Shown: one piece after another, positions 44,459 to 53,304 of the stretch
How positions within the stretch are numbered: the first letter of the stretch is position 1
Layout of the letters: each line of letters opens with the position of its first letter
DNA from: Polyangiaceae bacterium
Lineage (GTDB): Bacteria > Myxococcota_A > Polyangia > Polyangiales > Polyangiaceae
DNA: 64,000 nucleotides
Assembly: GCA_016715885.1 (NCBI GenBank)
Contig: JADJXL010000017.1
Location: 248,001-312,000, forward strand
Direction: 5' to 3'
Made by a program: the position numbers and the translations under genes
Notes under the pieces: generated by a model
The model's database searches: none
Told to the model about the DNA's origin: nothing
The model's input: the letters and a program-made list of their open reading frames with translations, nothing else

Positions 44459-45663
44459 GACTCCTCCCCCGGTGGCGGGCGTTGAGCATCGTCACTCGCC
44501 CGCGCCGTCGTTGCAGCACCCCCAGGCAAAGTTGCAGGAGCGCGATCGGATGGTGTCGATCCGGCGCTTCGATCCGACGATGGTGGCGGCGGTGGGATCG
44601 ATTCTTGGGGCACAAACGAACTCTGCGGCACGGGTCGCGGTGTCGTCGTCGCGGACGAGCTCGTCTCACCAGACAACGTGGCTCGCGGCATCGCCGAAGA
44701 CACCGGGCCGATGCGTGCGGTCACTGGCCCTGCGATGCGCGGTGTCGTGGGCGGCGGTATCAGCGAAGGCGACGACGTAGGGCGCGCAGGCTGCGATGGG
44801 ACGCGCGGCGGCGGAGGCGGCGGAGAAGACGCCCGAGCTCCACTCGGTCTACGTGTGGACGAGGGTTGCTTCCTTCGCGATGCACGACCGAACTGTCCGA
44901 GCAGCATGGTTCGCAAGGAATTGCCGTCGAGGTTCAAGACGATGTTGCCACTGAAGCAACAACTGATCGTCCCTCGCTCTTCACTCACGACGACGACGAC
45001 GGCGTCGGTTTCTTCCGTGATGCCGAGCGCAGCGCGATGACGTGAACCGAGACTGGCGTCGAGCACCTTGGTTTCGGGCATCGGAAAGAACACGCCAGCG
45101 CGCGCGATCTTGAGGTCGCGGATGAGCACTGCGCCGTCGTGCAGTTTGTTGACGGATTCCGGAACGAACATGCTGACGAGCAATTCGCGCGTCACGAAGG
45201 ATTCGATCGGGATCCCTTCGCTCTTGCAGAATTCGAGCACGTTGGCGTCTTGTTCGAAGGCGATGATCGCGCCCATGCGATGGCGCGCGAGCTCCGTTGC
45301 AGCAGCAACGACTTCATCGATGACGCGCGATTGTTGTTCTCGGCCACCGGAAAGCCATGCCTTCGAGCCCATGCGAATGAGCGCGCGGCGGATGTCGTTC
45401 TGAAAAACGACGACGATGACGAGAATGATCGATCCGAGCAGCCAAGACAGGATCGTGTTGAGCGTCGTGAGCTGGAAGGTCCGCGCGGCTAGATAAAGCA
45501 GAAACACGATGCCGAGGCCGATGCCCATTTGCATCGCACGCGTACCGCGAAGCACGAGCAGCGCGCGGTAGATGACGTACGCGACGATGAGGATATCGAT
45601 GAGGTCCCGCGCAATTTGCGCAAGCGGTCGAGCCGCGATGAGGCGCATGAGGCCTTCGAGCAT
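44455..45663 (-). CDS. cdaA: diadenylate cyclase CdaA with long Pro/Ser-rich tail
   Basis: 402 aa. Three transmembrane helices lie in the first 90 residues. The DisA_N catalytic domain follows with DGA (176-178) in KLHDGAVLIRD and RHR (208-210) in LGSRHRAALG. It makes cyclic di-AMP from two ATP at the membrane. Typical CdaA ends near residue 270; here about 140 extra residues, almost all Pro, Ser, Thr and Arg, form a disordered cytoplasmic tail, a likely site for regulation or phosphorylation. The start overlaps the folP stop by one base (TAATG). Confidence 0.93.
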   Translation of the reverse strand: MLEGLMRLIAARPLAQIARDLIDILIVAYVIYRALLVLRGTRAMQMGIGLGIVFLLYLAARTFQLTTLNTILSWLLGSIILVIVVVFQNDIRRALIRMGSKAWLSGGREQQSRVIDEVVAAATELARHRMGAIIAFEQDANVLEFCKSEGIPIESFVTRELLVSMFVPESVNKLHDGAVLIRDLKIARAGVFFPMPETKVLDASLGSRHRAALGITEETDAVVVVVSEERGTISCCFSGNIVLNLDGNSLRTMLLGQFGRASRRKQPSSTRRPSGARASSPPPPPPRVPSQPARPTSSPSLIPPPTTPRIAGPVTARIGPVSSAMPRATLSGETSSSATTTPRPVPQSSFVPQESIPPPPPSSDRSAGSTPSDRAPATLPGGAATTARASDDAQRPPPGEES

Positions 45664-46529
45664 TACGCGTTCACCTCCCCCTCGATGGCCGATGCAACCG
45701 CAAGCGCCTGCACGACGGCGGCAACGTCATGCACGCGAACGACAGCCGCGCCACGACGTACGCAAGCAAGGACCGCGGCGATCGTTCCCCCAAGTCGCTC
45801 GGTTGGAGGCAAAAGCTCCGCACCTTCAGGCGCTGCAACACGCGCGAGAAATGACTTTCGACTCGGCCCCACGAGAACAGGAAACCCTAGCGCGCAAAGC
45901 TCTCCAAGCCGACGGCACAATTCAATCGAATGTCTGGCATTCTTGGTAAAACCCAAGCCCGGATCGAGCAGCAGGTCCTCCCGCGGCAAACCCGCACCGA
46001 GCGCTCGATCGGCCGCGAGCTGCCATTCCCGAGCGACATCGTCGACCACGTCGCCATACGCCGCATCCGCATAAACGGAAAAACCCTGCATGCTCGTCAT
46101 CGACCCGCGAGCGTGCGTGAGCACGAGTGACGCACCTTTGCGTGCAGCAAGCGCGCCGAGTTCTTCTGCGGGATCGAGCGACACGGTGTTCACGATGCAG
46201 GCACCTTCACCAAGCGCCCAGGCAGCAACGTCGGGTGATGTGGTATCGATCGACACGAGTGCACCGAGTGCTCGGGCCTTGCGGATCGAGTTTCCAATGC
46301 GCGCGATTTGCTCGGAAGGGTCGACAGGAGCTGCTCCTGGGCGTGTCGATTCGGCACCGATGTCGATGATCTGCGCGCCGTCCGTTACGAGCCGCTGCAC
46401 ATGGGCATCGGCCGCGACGTCGTCGAGGAAGCGTGCACCATCGGAAAAAGAATCCGGAGTGCGATTACAAACCCCCATGACGAGCGCGCCCCGTCGGCGT
46501 GAAAGCAGCGAACGGAGCAGGGACGACAT
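45663..46529 (-). CDS. folP: dihydropteroate synthase
   Basis: 288 aa from ATG 46529 (a TTG at 46568 in frame is less likely). Signatures: MGVCNRTPDSFSDGARF (the first DHPS motif, with Cys-Asn-Arg where Ile-Leu-Asn-Val is usual), IIDIGAESTRPGAAPV, the ISIDTTSPDVA-like strand, and LLLDPGLGFTKN and PVLVGPSRKSFL. It condenses p-aminobenzoate with the pterin pyrophosphate in folate synthesis. It overlaps cdaA by one base, making folP-cdaA-cdaR one unit. Confidence 0.93.
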   Translation of the reverse strand: MSSLLRSLLSRRRGALVMGVCNRTPDSFSDGARFLDDVAADAHVQRLVTDGAQIIDIGAESTRPGAAPVDPSEQIARIGNSIRKARALGALVSIDTTSPDVAAWALGEGACIVNTVSLDPAEELGALAARKGASLVLTHARGSMTSMQGFSVYADAAYGDVVDDVAREWQLAADRALGAGLPREDLLLDPGLGFTKNARHSIELCRRLGELCALGFPVLVGPSRKSFLARVAAPEGAELLPPTERLGGTIAAVLACVRRGAAVVRVHDVAAVVQALAVASAIEGEVNA

Positions 46530-46748
46530 TTGGTGTGGGTAGCAAGTTTCGAGCCGAGCGGCAATCAATGAAGGCGGGCGATCGTGGGACGATGTTCACT
46601 CGGTCGTCGCGGTGCGTATTGTCGGGTTTTTGGACATCCTCAACACGCGGCGATCGACGCGCATGCCATCGAGAACGCTGACTCGAAACCAAATGACTGC
46701 TAGGGATGCAGTTCGGCCAATCATCACGGCCACGTTTCGAGCGTTTCG

Positions 46749-48506
46749 ATGTTAGCCACGCGAGTTCGAGCTGGGGGCACGGCCGGCCTCGTGCTGAGCC
46801 TCATCTTCGCCGCCCTGTTCACCATTATCGGCACGTTCGACCTTTACGTTCCGGCGCTGGCGCCTCGGCTCGGAAACGAAACGCCCGTCACGCTGCGCAT
46901 TCCTTACGGACCTCGCATCGTGCGCGATGCTCGTTCCGGGCGTTTGGCCTACGAGCACGCTCGCGTCGTCGTCCCGCGAGGCACGCTGCTGCGCGAGGAG
47001 AACGACGAGCACCGCGCCGCGTTCGCCTACGAGTCGACGCGCAGACCACCCGCAGCCGGCCGCCTCGTCGCCGTGTTCGTCATTCACTTCATCGTGTGCC
47101 TGATGCTCACGTCGTACATCAGGCGGTTCGGGCAGAATCGCGTCCGACTCCTTCGAGCACAGATCGGCCTGTTTGCGCTGATGACGGCCAGCTTGGCGCT
47201 CGGCAAAGGCATTCTGCTGCTCACGGCGCTACCCGAATTCTGGCTGCCCATGGCGACGCTGCCGCTTTGGGTAGCGCATGCGTTCGACAGGCGAACCGCG
47301 TTCCTCGTCGACCTCGCCGTCGCGTTCGTCGCGGCATCACTTCTGCGCTTCGATCACGTTCTTTTGTCCGTGCTCCTCGTTCGCGGGGTCGCTGCGACCT
47401 TGTTTCTCTTGGAGCGCAAACAAGCGCGAAACATGTTCGTCGCAGGCACACTTGCGGGCATCGCCGGAGCCGTCGCGTTCGTCGCGCTCACCGTGGTCTT
47501 CGAGGGCAAGTTCAACCTGCTTGCCGACATTCTTCGCGGCTCGAGCTCGAACGTGCTCGGGTGCATCGGCGGTGGAATGCTGGGCGGGTTTCTCGCGCGA
47601 GCGCTGCGCGATCCAGCCGAGCGCAGCATGGGGCACGTTTCGCGAGAAAAACTGCTCGACCTGACCGACCTCGAACAGCCGCTCCTGAAAAAGATGGCCG
47701 CGGAAGCGCCCGGTAGTTGGGAGCATGCGCGTGCCATGGCAAACCTTGCCGAAGCCGCTTCGAGCGCCATCGGAGCGGACGCTCTGCTCACGCGCGTCGG
47801 CGCCTACTACCACGACCTCGGAAAAACCGTTCAGCCCAAATACTTCGTGGAAAACCTCGCGCACGGCGAACGTTCACCCCATGAAGAACTCGAGCCCGAA
47901 GTCTCCGCTGACGCGATCATGGCGCACGTGGTGCTCGGCACGAAGATCCTCCGTGACGGACGCATTCCCGAACCCGTCGTCGAGTTCGCCTACACGCATC
48001 ACGGAACGCAGGTCGTCGAGTTTTTCTGGCACAAGTGCAAAGAGGCCGGCAATCCGCGCGGTTTGACGCAGGAATACTTCCGCTATCCCGGCATGAAGCC
48101 GCAGACGAAAGAGACGGCCATCCTGATGCTCGTCGATTCGATCGAAGCGGCCAGCCGAACGATCTGGCCACCGGAGCAAAAGAAGTTCGAGGAGATGATC
48201 CAGCGTGTCGTCTTCACGAAACTTTCCGCAGGACAGCTCGACGAATCAGGCCTCACGCTCGAAGATCTACGCATCATCACGACCCGTATGGCGACGACGC
48301 TGGTGAATCTTTATCACGGTCGGATCAAGTACCCGTGGCAACGGGATGCGGCCGCGAAAGATGGAACCAAAGAAGCCGAGAAGACGCCTGTGGCTCACGC
48401 CGCGCCTGCTCCGAAAACTACCGAGGCGGAAGCGCAGCCGAACGAGCCACCGCCGAAAGCGGTGCGAGGCGCCGAGGCACGCGAGACGAAAAATCCACCG
48501 AGCTGA
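46749..48506 (+). CDS. PgpH-like membrane HD-domain phosphodiesterase (probably c-di-AMP)
   Basis: 585 aa. An N-terminal helix, a short outside segment (about 30-100) and about six further helices reach to residue 290. The cytoplasmic HD domain then has SWEHARAMANLAEAAS (His near 326), YYHDLGKTVQPKYFVEN (His-Asp near 356) and YTHHGTQVVEFFW. The HDxGK-x5-YFxEN text is typical of PgpH-type c-di-AMP hydrolases. The outside domain is much shorter than in Firmicutes PgpH. It is divergent from folP-cdaA-cdaR, so synthesis and breakdown genes face away from a shared 219-base region. The C-terminal tail is Pro/Ala/Glu-rich. Confidence 0.85.
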   Translation: MLATRVRAGGTAGLVLSLIFAALFTIIGTFDLYVPALAPRLGNETPVTLRIPYGPRIVRDARSGRLAYEHARVVVPRGTLLREENDEHRAAFAYESTRRPPAAGRLVAVFVIHFIVCLMLTSYIRRFGQNRVRLLRAQIGLFALMTASLALGKGILLLTALPEFWLPMATLPLWVAHAFDRRTAFLVDLAVAFVAASLLRFDHVLLSVLLVRGVAATLFLLERKQARNMFVAGTLAGIAGAVAFVALTVVFEGKFNLLADILRGSSSNVLGCIGGGMLGGFLARALRDPAERSMGHVSREKLLDLTDLEQPLLKKMAAEAPGSWEHARAMANLAEAASSAIGADALLTRVGAYYHDLGKTVQPKYFVENLAHGERSPHEELEPEVSADAIMAHVVLGTKILRDGRIPEPVVEFAYTHHGTQVVEFFWHKCKEAGNPRGLTQEYFRYPGMKPQTKETAILMLVDSIEAASRTIWPPEQKKFEEMIQRVVFTKLSAGQLDESGLTLEDLRIITTRMATTLVNLYHGRIKYPWQRDAAAKDGTKEAEKTPVAHAAPAPKTTEAEAQPNEPPPKAVRGAEARETKNPPS

Positions 48507-48580
48507 TCGACACCTGTGCGGTCGGCATTTCCGACCGCAAACGTATGTGCTCCAAAGGATGACGTCGTTACCAAACACGA

Positions 48581-48587
48581 GGAGGAG
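48581..48587 (+). promoter_or_regulatory. strong ribosome-binding site that sets a TTG start
   Basis: GGAGGAG lies six bases ahead of TTG at 48594. An in-frame GTG at 48516 lacks any such site. This makes TTG 48594 the better start for the acyl-CoA dehydrogenase. Confidence 0.65.
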
Positions 48588-48593
48588 TCTCCG

Positions 48594-50312
48594 TTGATCG
48601 AGCAGAGCTTCACCAAGGCGCTTTTTCACGGTGTCATCGCCGACGACATGGTCTTTCCGTATCCGGAGATGTCTCCGGACGAGCGAGAGAGCACGTCGAT
48701 GCTGCTGTCGAACGTGCGGCGCTTCTTCACCGCCAACGTCGACTCGGCAAAGATCGATCGCGAAGGCGAAATTCCAGCGAGCGTCCTTGCTGGGCTGCGC
48801 GATCTCGGATTGTTTGGCCTCCAAGTACCCACGCAATACGGCGGCGCGGGTTTGTCCACGGCCGCATATGCCCGCATCATGCAAGAGATCGCCGGGCTCG
48901 ATGCGTCGATCGGCGTGACGCTGGGGGCGCACCAATCGATTGGCTACAAGGCGCTGCTGCTCTTTGGCACGCCCGAACAAAAGCAGCGCTATCTCCCGCG
49001 CCTCGCAACGGGCGAGTCCGTGGCTGCGTTTGCCCTGACCGAACCCGCGGCAGGATCCGACGCAGCGGCCATCAAGACGCGCGCCGAACCCACGCCCGAC
49101 GGCTCGGCCTATGTGCTGAACGGGTCGAAGATCTGGATCACGAACGGCGGATTTGCCGATGTGTTCACGGTGTTTGCCCGGACGAGCGCCATGGAAGAAG
49201 GCGCCAAACCCAAGATCACGGCGTTTCTCGTCGAGCGATCCATGGGTGTGAAAAGTGGCCCGAACGAACACAAGCTAGGCATCCGCGGTTCCTCGACGAC
49301 CGAGATCTTCTTGGAGGACGTTCGAGTGCCCCGAGAAAACGTCATCGGTGACGTGGGCAAGGGCTTCAAAGTGGCGATGGAGGTGCTGAACAACGGGCGG
49401 CTGGGCCTTGCATCGGGCTGCATCGGTGTGAGCAAGACGCTCTTGCGCCTGGCACTCGAACGCGTCGGCGAACGTCGTGCCTTCGGCCGGAACATCGGCG
49501 AGTTTGGGCTCATCAAAGACAAGATCGCCCGCATGCTCGCGGAGACGTACGCGCTCGAATCGATGACGTACTTGGCGGCCGGTATCGTCGACTCGAAGGT
49601 CGCCGACTACTCGCTCGAAAGCGCGATCTGCAAAGTGAAGGGTTCGGAGATCCTCTGGGGCATCGTCAACGACACGCTCCAGATCGCAGCAGGCATTGGC
49701 TACATGCAGGACTATCCGTACGAACGGATCCTGCGTGATTCCCGCATCAACCTGATCTTCGAAGGCACGAACGACATCTTGCGGTGCTTCATCGCGCTGT
49801 CGGGCATGGCAAGCCCTGGCAAGGCGCTCGCGGAAGTTGCGCGAGCCATGCGCGAGCCCATCAAAGGATTCGGGTTGCTCAGCGACTTTGCCATTCGCAA
49901 AGCACGCGCGGCGTTCAGCCGAGAACGCACGTCACGCGCGCATCCGCTCCTTTCGCGGGAAACGGTGATCTTCGAGGAGTACGTCTCGGAACTTGCAGCT
50001 CAAACGGAAAACGTTCTGCGCAAGCACGGCCGGGACATCGCGGAGATGCAATTTACGCAGCAGCGCATCGCCGACATGGCGATGGATCTCTTCGCCATCG
50101 CCGCGTGTTTGTCTCGAACGACCCATGCCATCGAACGACGCGGCGAAGACGGCGCGAGGCGCGAGATCGACCTCTGTTCGCTGTACACGATGATGGCGCA
50201 CAAGCGTCTGCGGCAGATCGTGTCCGACTTCGCTCGCAACGACGACGAGCTGCGCAAGGTCATCGCGAGCCGCGCGTACATCGACCGCGGATATCCGTTC
50301 GACGTGCTCTGA
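48594..50312 (+). CDS. acyl-CoA dehydrogenase (long-chain type with C-terminal extension)
   Basis: 572 aa. The TTG start is chosen because of GGAGGAG just upstream. Acyl-CoA dehydrogenase motifs: LFGLQVPTQYGGAGLSTAAY, AFALTEPAAGSDAAAIKT (FAD loop), NGSKIWITNGGFADVF, KLGIRGSSTTEIFLEDVRVP, GRLGLASGCIGVSKTLLRLA and IFEGTNDILRCF holding the catalytic Glu. About 160 residues after that resemble the extension of VLCAD/ACAD9-type enzymes (helical, ending with SDFARNDDELRKVIASRAYI). It oxidises long-chain acyl-CoA in the first step of beta-oxidation. It stands 87 bases after the HD-phosphodiesterase gene. Confidence 0.93.
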   Translation: MIEQSFTKALFHGVIADDMVFPYPEMSPDERESTSMLLSNVRRFFTANVDSAKIDREGEIPASVLAGLRDLGLFGLQVPTQYGGAGLSTAAYARIMQEIAGLDASIGVTLGAHQSIGYKALLLFGTPEQKQRYLPRLATGESVAAFALTEPAAGSDAAAIKTRAEPTPDGSAYVLNGSKIWITNGGFADVFTVFARTSAMEEGAKPKITAFLVERSMGVKSGPNEHKLGIRGSSTTEIFLEDVRVPRENVIGDVGKGFKVAMEVLNNGRLGLASGCIGVSKTLLRLALERVGERRAFGRNIGEFGLIKDKIARMLAETYALESMTYLAAGIVDSKVADYSLESAICKVKGSEILWGIVNDTLQIAAGIGYMQDYPYERILRDSRINLIFEGTNDILRCFIALSGMASPGKALAEVARAMREPIKGFGLLSDFAIRKARAAFSRERTSRAHPLLSRETVIFEEYVSELAAQTENVLRKHGRDIAEMQFTQQRIADMAMDLFAIAACLSRTTHAIERRGEDGARREIDLCSLYTMMAHKRLRQIVSDFARNDDELRKVIASRAYIDRGYPFDVL

Positions 50313-50346
50313 GCGTGCGGCGCGGCCCTTGCTACGGGCTGGTGCC

Positions 50347-51315
50347 GTGAATGCTTTGCCTATTCGGATCGACAGTGCGGGCGCTTCGAGTCACCACGAC
50401 ATGCTCGGTTTGCTCGCCGAGCACCTGCCCGAAACGGATGTCGCCGCGCGCGTTGCTTGGCTGTACGAGCAGAACCCGCACGGGCGCGCGCTGACGGTCA
50501 TCGCCTATGACGCGCAAACGAACGCTCCGCTCGGAGTGTCCAGCGTCTTTCCGCGACGTTTGATGGCCGCAGGGCGATCCATTTTGGGCGCCATTGGCGG
50601 CGATGCGTACGTGCGCCCGACGGCGCGCCGGCGCGGCGTTGCTACGGCGATGCACCAGGCGCTGCTCGAACGGATGAAGAGCGAAGGTGTCGACGTCATG
50701 TTCGGGCCGCCCGAACCACACAATCTCCGGGCGCTCGAACGCGCAGGCTCGCGCGTGATCACGCACGTGCGACGTTACGTGCGTCCCGCGCTACTGCACG
50801 ACGTTCTGCGCCCGGTATCGTGGTTTGCCGCAGGCCGAGGTACGCGGCTCGATCCGGTCACTCAGCGGGATCGGCGCGTCGACGCAATCTTCGAACGTGC
50901 GGTGAATGCGTTTCACGTCGTTGCTGTTCGTGATGCGACGTTCTTCCATTGGCGTTACGGCAAGAGTCCTTCATCCGCACAACGCGCATTCGTCGTGATG
51001 CACGAGCACCGAGCGATCGGGGTTTGCGTGCTCGAACGGAAAGACATACGCGTCGCGCTCGTGGATCTGCTCGCTCCCGCGGACGACTACGTGCGGTCGC
51101 TTCATGCCGCGGTGACCGCTTCGGGGGCTCGCTCCGTCGTCGTGCAGCTCAATGAACAAGGTCCGTTTGCGAACGAGCTTCGCTGGGCCGGCCTATTGCC
51201 TCGAGAACGCAAACCCTTCCAAGTGCTCGCCGCCACGAGCCAAGAGCCGAGCATCTTCGATGCTTCACGCTGGTACTACACGTGGGGTGATGGAGATTTG
51301 GATCGGGTGTTTTGA
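50347..51315 (+). CDS. GNAT-family N-acetyltransferase
   Basis: About 322 aa from GTG 50347 (a TTG at 50329 is also in frame). The acetyl-CoA loop is clear: GGDAYVRPTARRRGVATAMH (motif A, with R/Q-x-x-G-x-A form), then the following helix MHQALLERMKSEGVD. A second, degenerate GNAT-like half is seen in the C-terminal region (HEHRAIGVCVLERKD), as in double-domain acetyltransferases. Substrate unknown. Its stop TGA abuts the reverse-strand stop of the next gene, the two forming TGATCA. Confidence 0.82.
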   Translation: MNALPIRIDSAGASSHHDMLGLLAEHLPETDVAARVAWLYEQNPHGRALTVIAYDAQTNAPLGVSSVFPRRLMAAGRSILGAIGGDAYVRPTARRRGVATAMHQALLERMKSEGVDVMFGPPEPHNLRALERAGSRVITHVRRYVRPALLHDVLRPVSWFAAGRGTRLDPVTQRDRRVDAIFERAVNAFHVVAVRDATFFHWRYGKSPSSAQRAFVVMHEHRAIGVCVLERKDIRVALVDLLAPADDYVRSLHAAVTASGARSVVVQLNEQGPFANELRWAGLLPRERKPFQVLAATSQEPSIFDASRWYYTWGDGDLDRVF

Positions 51316-52575
51316 TCAAATCGCCGCGTCGTGCAGAGCCGTCGTCGCTTCGGCCATTTGATCGGGCCACGTCGGGTCGTGTGCCGAGACAAACTCGGCA
51401 ATCGATCGGGCTTCTTCTCCCGCTTCGATGGCTCGCCGAGCTTCGTCCGAACCGGTGAGGAGGTCGAACGCTGGAATCGTATCGACGTATTCATACAGTT
51501 CCGTACGAAACCCGAATCGTTCGATATTTTGCCTGCGAGCGAGAGCTACGAGGGCAACGTACGTGGCCACGGGTCGGAATGACGCGATGTCGGTCGGGTG
51601 AATCTGCACGCCTCCGCAGATCTGACCTGCGTGCTTGTGGAACGTCGGTCGGAACGTGATGGGTCTGGCAACGAAGCCGGAAAGGCCCGTGGCGCGAAGC
51701 CCTTGCGCCAAACGATGTCCGTCGATCCATGGTGCTCCCACGATCTCGAACGGCCGCGTGGTCCCTCGACCTTCCGAAAGGTTGGTCCCTTCCAAAAGAC
51801 AACCACCGGGGTACACGAGAGCAGTTTCGGCTGTGGGCATGTTGGGCGACGTCATCACGAACGGACGGTCCCACTGGGTGGCGAGCGTGTAGCGTTCCCA
51901 GCCTTCGACCGTGACGATCGACAGCGCATCGCCGAGTGCGATGCCGTCACGTTTTGCAAAAAGAGCAACGATTTCGCCAATGGTGAGCGAATGTCGAACG
52001 GGCACGGGCTCGAGACCCACGAAGGATGTAAAGCCCGGGCTTTGAGATCGACCTTCGATGACGCGACGTGCACCCGAGATTGGGTTGGGTCGATCGAGCA
52101 GGATGACGGGCACGCCTGCTTTGGCCGCCGCTCGCACGGCAAGCAGCGCCGTCCAGATGAACGTGTAAAAGCGAGTGCCTACATCGGACAAATCGATGAG
52201 CAGCAGATCAATGGCACTCAGGTGTTCAGCCGTGGGGGACAGATCTTCGAAGCGCTCGCCATAGAGGCTGACGATCGGGGCACCGGTGCGGGCGTCGCGA
52301 GCATCGGCGACACCGATCATGTCCTGGGCTTCGCCGCCGTAGCCATGTTCAGGGCCCAAGAAAAGGGCCGGGCGAACGCCAATCCTCTCCAGAACGTCGC
52401 TGATGTGCTCGACGCTCCGATCGACACTAGCGGGATGGGCGAGAACGCCAAGCCGCGAGCGGCGTAGGCGTCCGGTGACTGAGTTCAGGCGTGGAAGTCG
52501 GTCAAGTCCTACGAGCACGAGGCGGCCGTACCGCGACCCCAAGCGGTCGTCTAGGGATGAGCACGAGACCCGCAT
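51316..52575 (-). CDS. DUF1343 family exo-beta-N-acetylmuramidase (NamZ-like)
   Basis: About 419 aa from ATG 52575 (the frame is open to 52617). Family features: GVLAHPASVD, FLGPEHGYGGEAQD, LLLIDLSDVGTRFYTFIW (catalytic acids in the D-x-Q-D-V/G-x-R-x-Y-T family pattern), LLDRPNPISG, and PNMPTAETALVYPGGCLLEG with TNLSEGRGTTRPFE. NamZ proteins release N-acetylmuramic acid from the non-reducing ends of muropeptide glycans. No signal peptide is visible in the assumed start, so it would act in the cytosol on recycled muramic sugars, though the start is not certain. Confidence 0.8.
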   Translation of the reverse strand: MRVSCSSLDDRLGSRYGRLVLVGLDRLPRLNSVTGRLRRSRLGVLAHPASVDRSVEHISDVLERIGVRPALFLGPEHGYGGEAQDMIGVADARDARTGAPIVSLYGERFEDLSPTAEHLSAIDLLLIDLSDVGTRFYTFIWTALLAVRAAAKAGVPVILLDRPNPISGARRVIEGRSQSPGFTSFVGLEPVPVRHSLTIGEIVALFAKRDGIALGDALSIVTVEGWERYTLATQWDRPFVMTSPNMPTAETALVYPGGCLLEGTNLSEGRGTTRPFEIVGAPWIDGHRLAQGLRATGLSGFVARPITFRPTFHKHAGQICGGVQIHPTDIASFRPVATYVALVALARRQNIERFGFRTELYEYVDTIPAFDLLTGSDEARRAIEAGEEARSIAEFVSAHDPTWPDQMAEATTALHDAAI

Positions 52576-52743
52576 GGCCGCAGAAGCGAGCTTCGAAACG
52601 ATCGTGCACAAGGCCATGGCCGCCGGCGGGCAAACCCGGTATCAACGTGATTGCGAGTTGACCCAGGCGCCCGCCATGAGGCGGCATACGCCGTGTCGTG
52701 GAACGCGTAGCGCTTTCATGTTCCACCTTGGTTATCGCCCTCC

Positions 52744-53190
52744 ATGACGCACCCCGAGGACGACGAGCACGACATTGCGGACCACGGCACGGTCATCATG
52801 GACCGCAAGGCGGCGAGTGGCATTCCGCGTTCCGTGGCAAACGCGAATCGATCGCGACCGTCGCCTCCGCCGATCCTGCCGGCAGCGGGCCTGCCAGCAA
52901 CGCCTGCCTCGCAGCCTCCTGCTGCGGCTCCCACCGGGCTGCCCGTGCTTCCTCCATCGATCGCTGGCGTCCCACCGGCTCGATCTGCATCGTCGGCGAC
53001 GCACAAACGCCTCGCAGCTCTCGTCGCCTTCGGCTCGTTTACGGTCGTGTTCGTGCTCGGCGCGCTCATCATGATCCTCATCAGGCTCGCTCGGGACTCG
53101 GCCGATGATGCGCCCCGCCCAACCAATGCAGCGCAATCGAAACCCGCTGCGGCGAGCAGCTCGAATACCTCACGAAACCAGGACAAGTAG
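52744..53190 (+). CDS. small Pro-rich single-pass membrane protein, unknown
   Basis: 148 aa. An acidic N-terminus (HPEDDEHDIADHG) is followed by a long Pro/Ala/Ser stretch (about 40-85), one transmembrane helix near 92-113 and a polar tail. It resembles the linker-plus-TM end of the nearby Ser/Thr kinases, but has no kinase domain. It precedes a broken kinase gene by 114 bases. No function can be given; it might be a partner or a relic of a kinase C-terminus. Confidence 0.55.
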   Translation: MTHPEDDEHDIADHGTVIMDRKAASGIPRSVANANRSRPSPPPILPAAGLPATPASQPPAAAPTGLPVLPPSIAGVPPARSASSATHKRLAALVAFGSFTVVFVLGALIMILIRLARDSADDAPRPTNAAQSKPAAASSSNTSRNQDK

Positions 53191-53304
53191 AACGTTCGTG
53201 GAAGCGCGAGATTTCGCCCCGATTGCTGCGTCTACGTTAGAATCATCGCTCTCGCGACAGCCGCTCGACTGGTTTCCCTTTCCAAACCGGTGCGATCTAC
53301 GACG

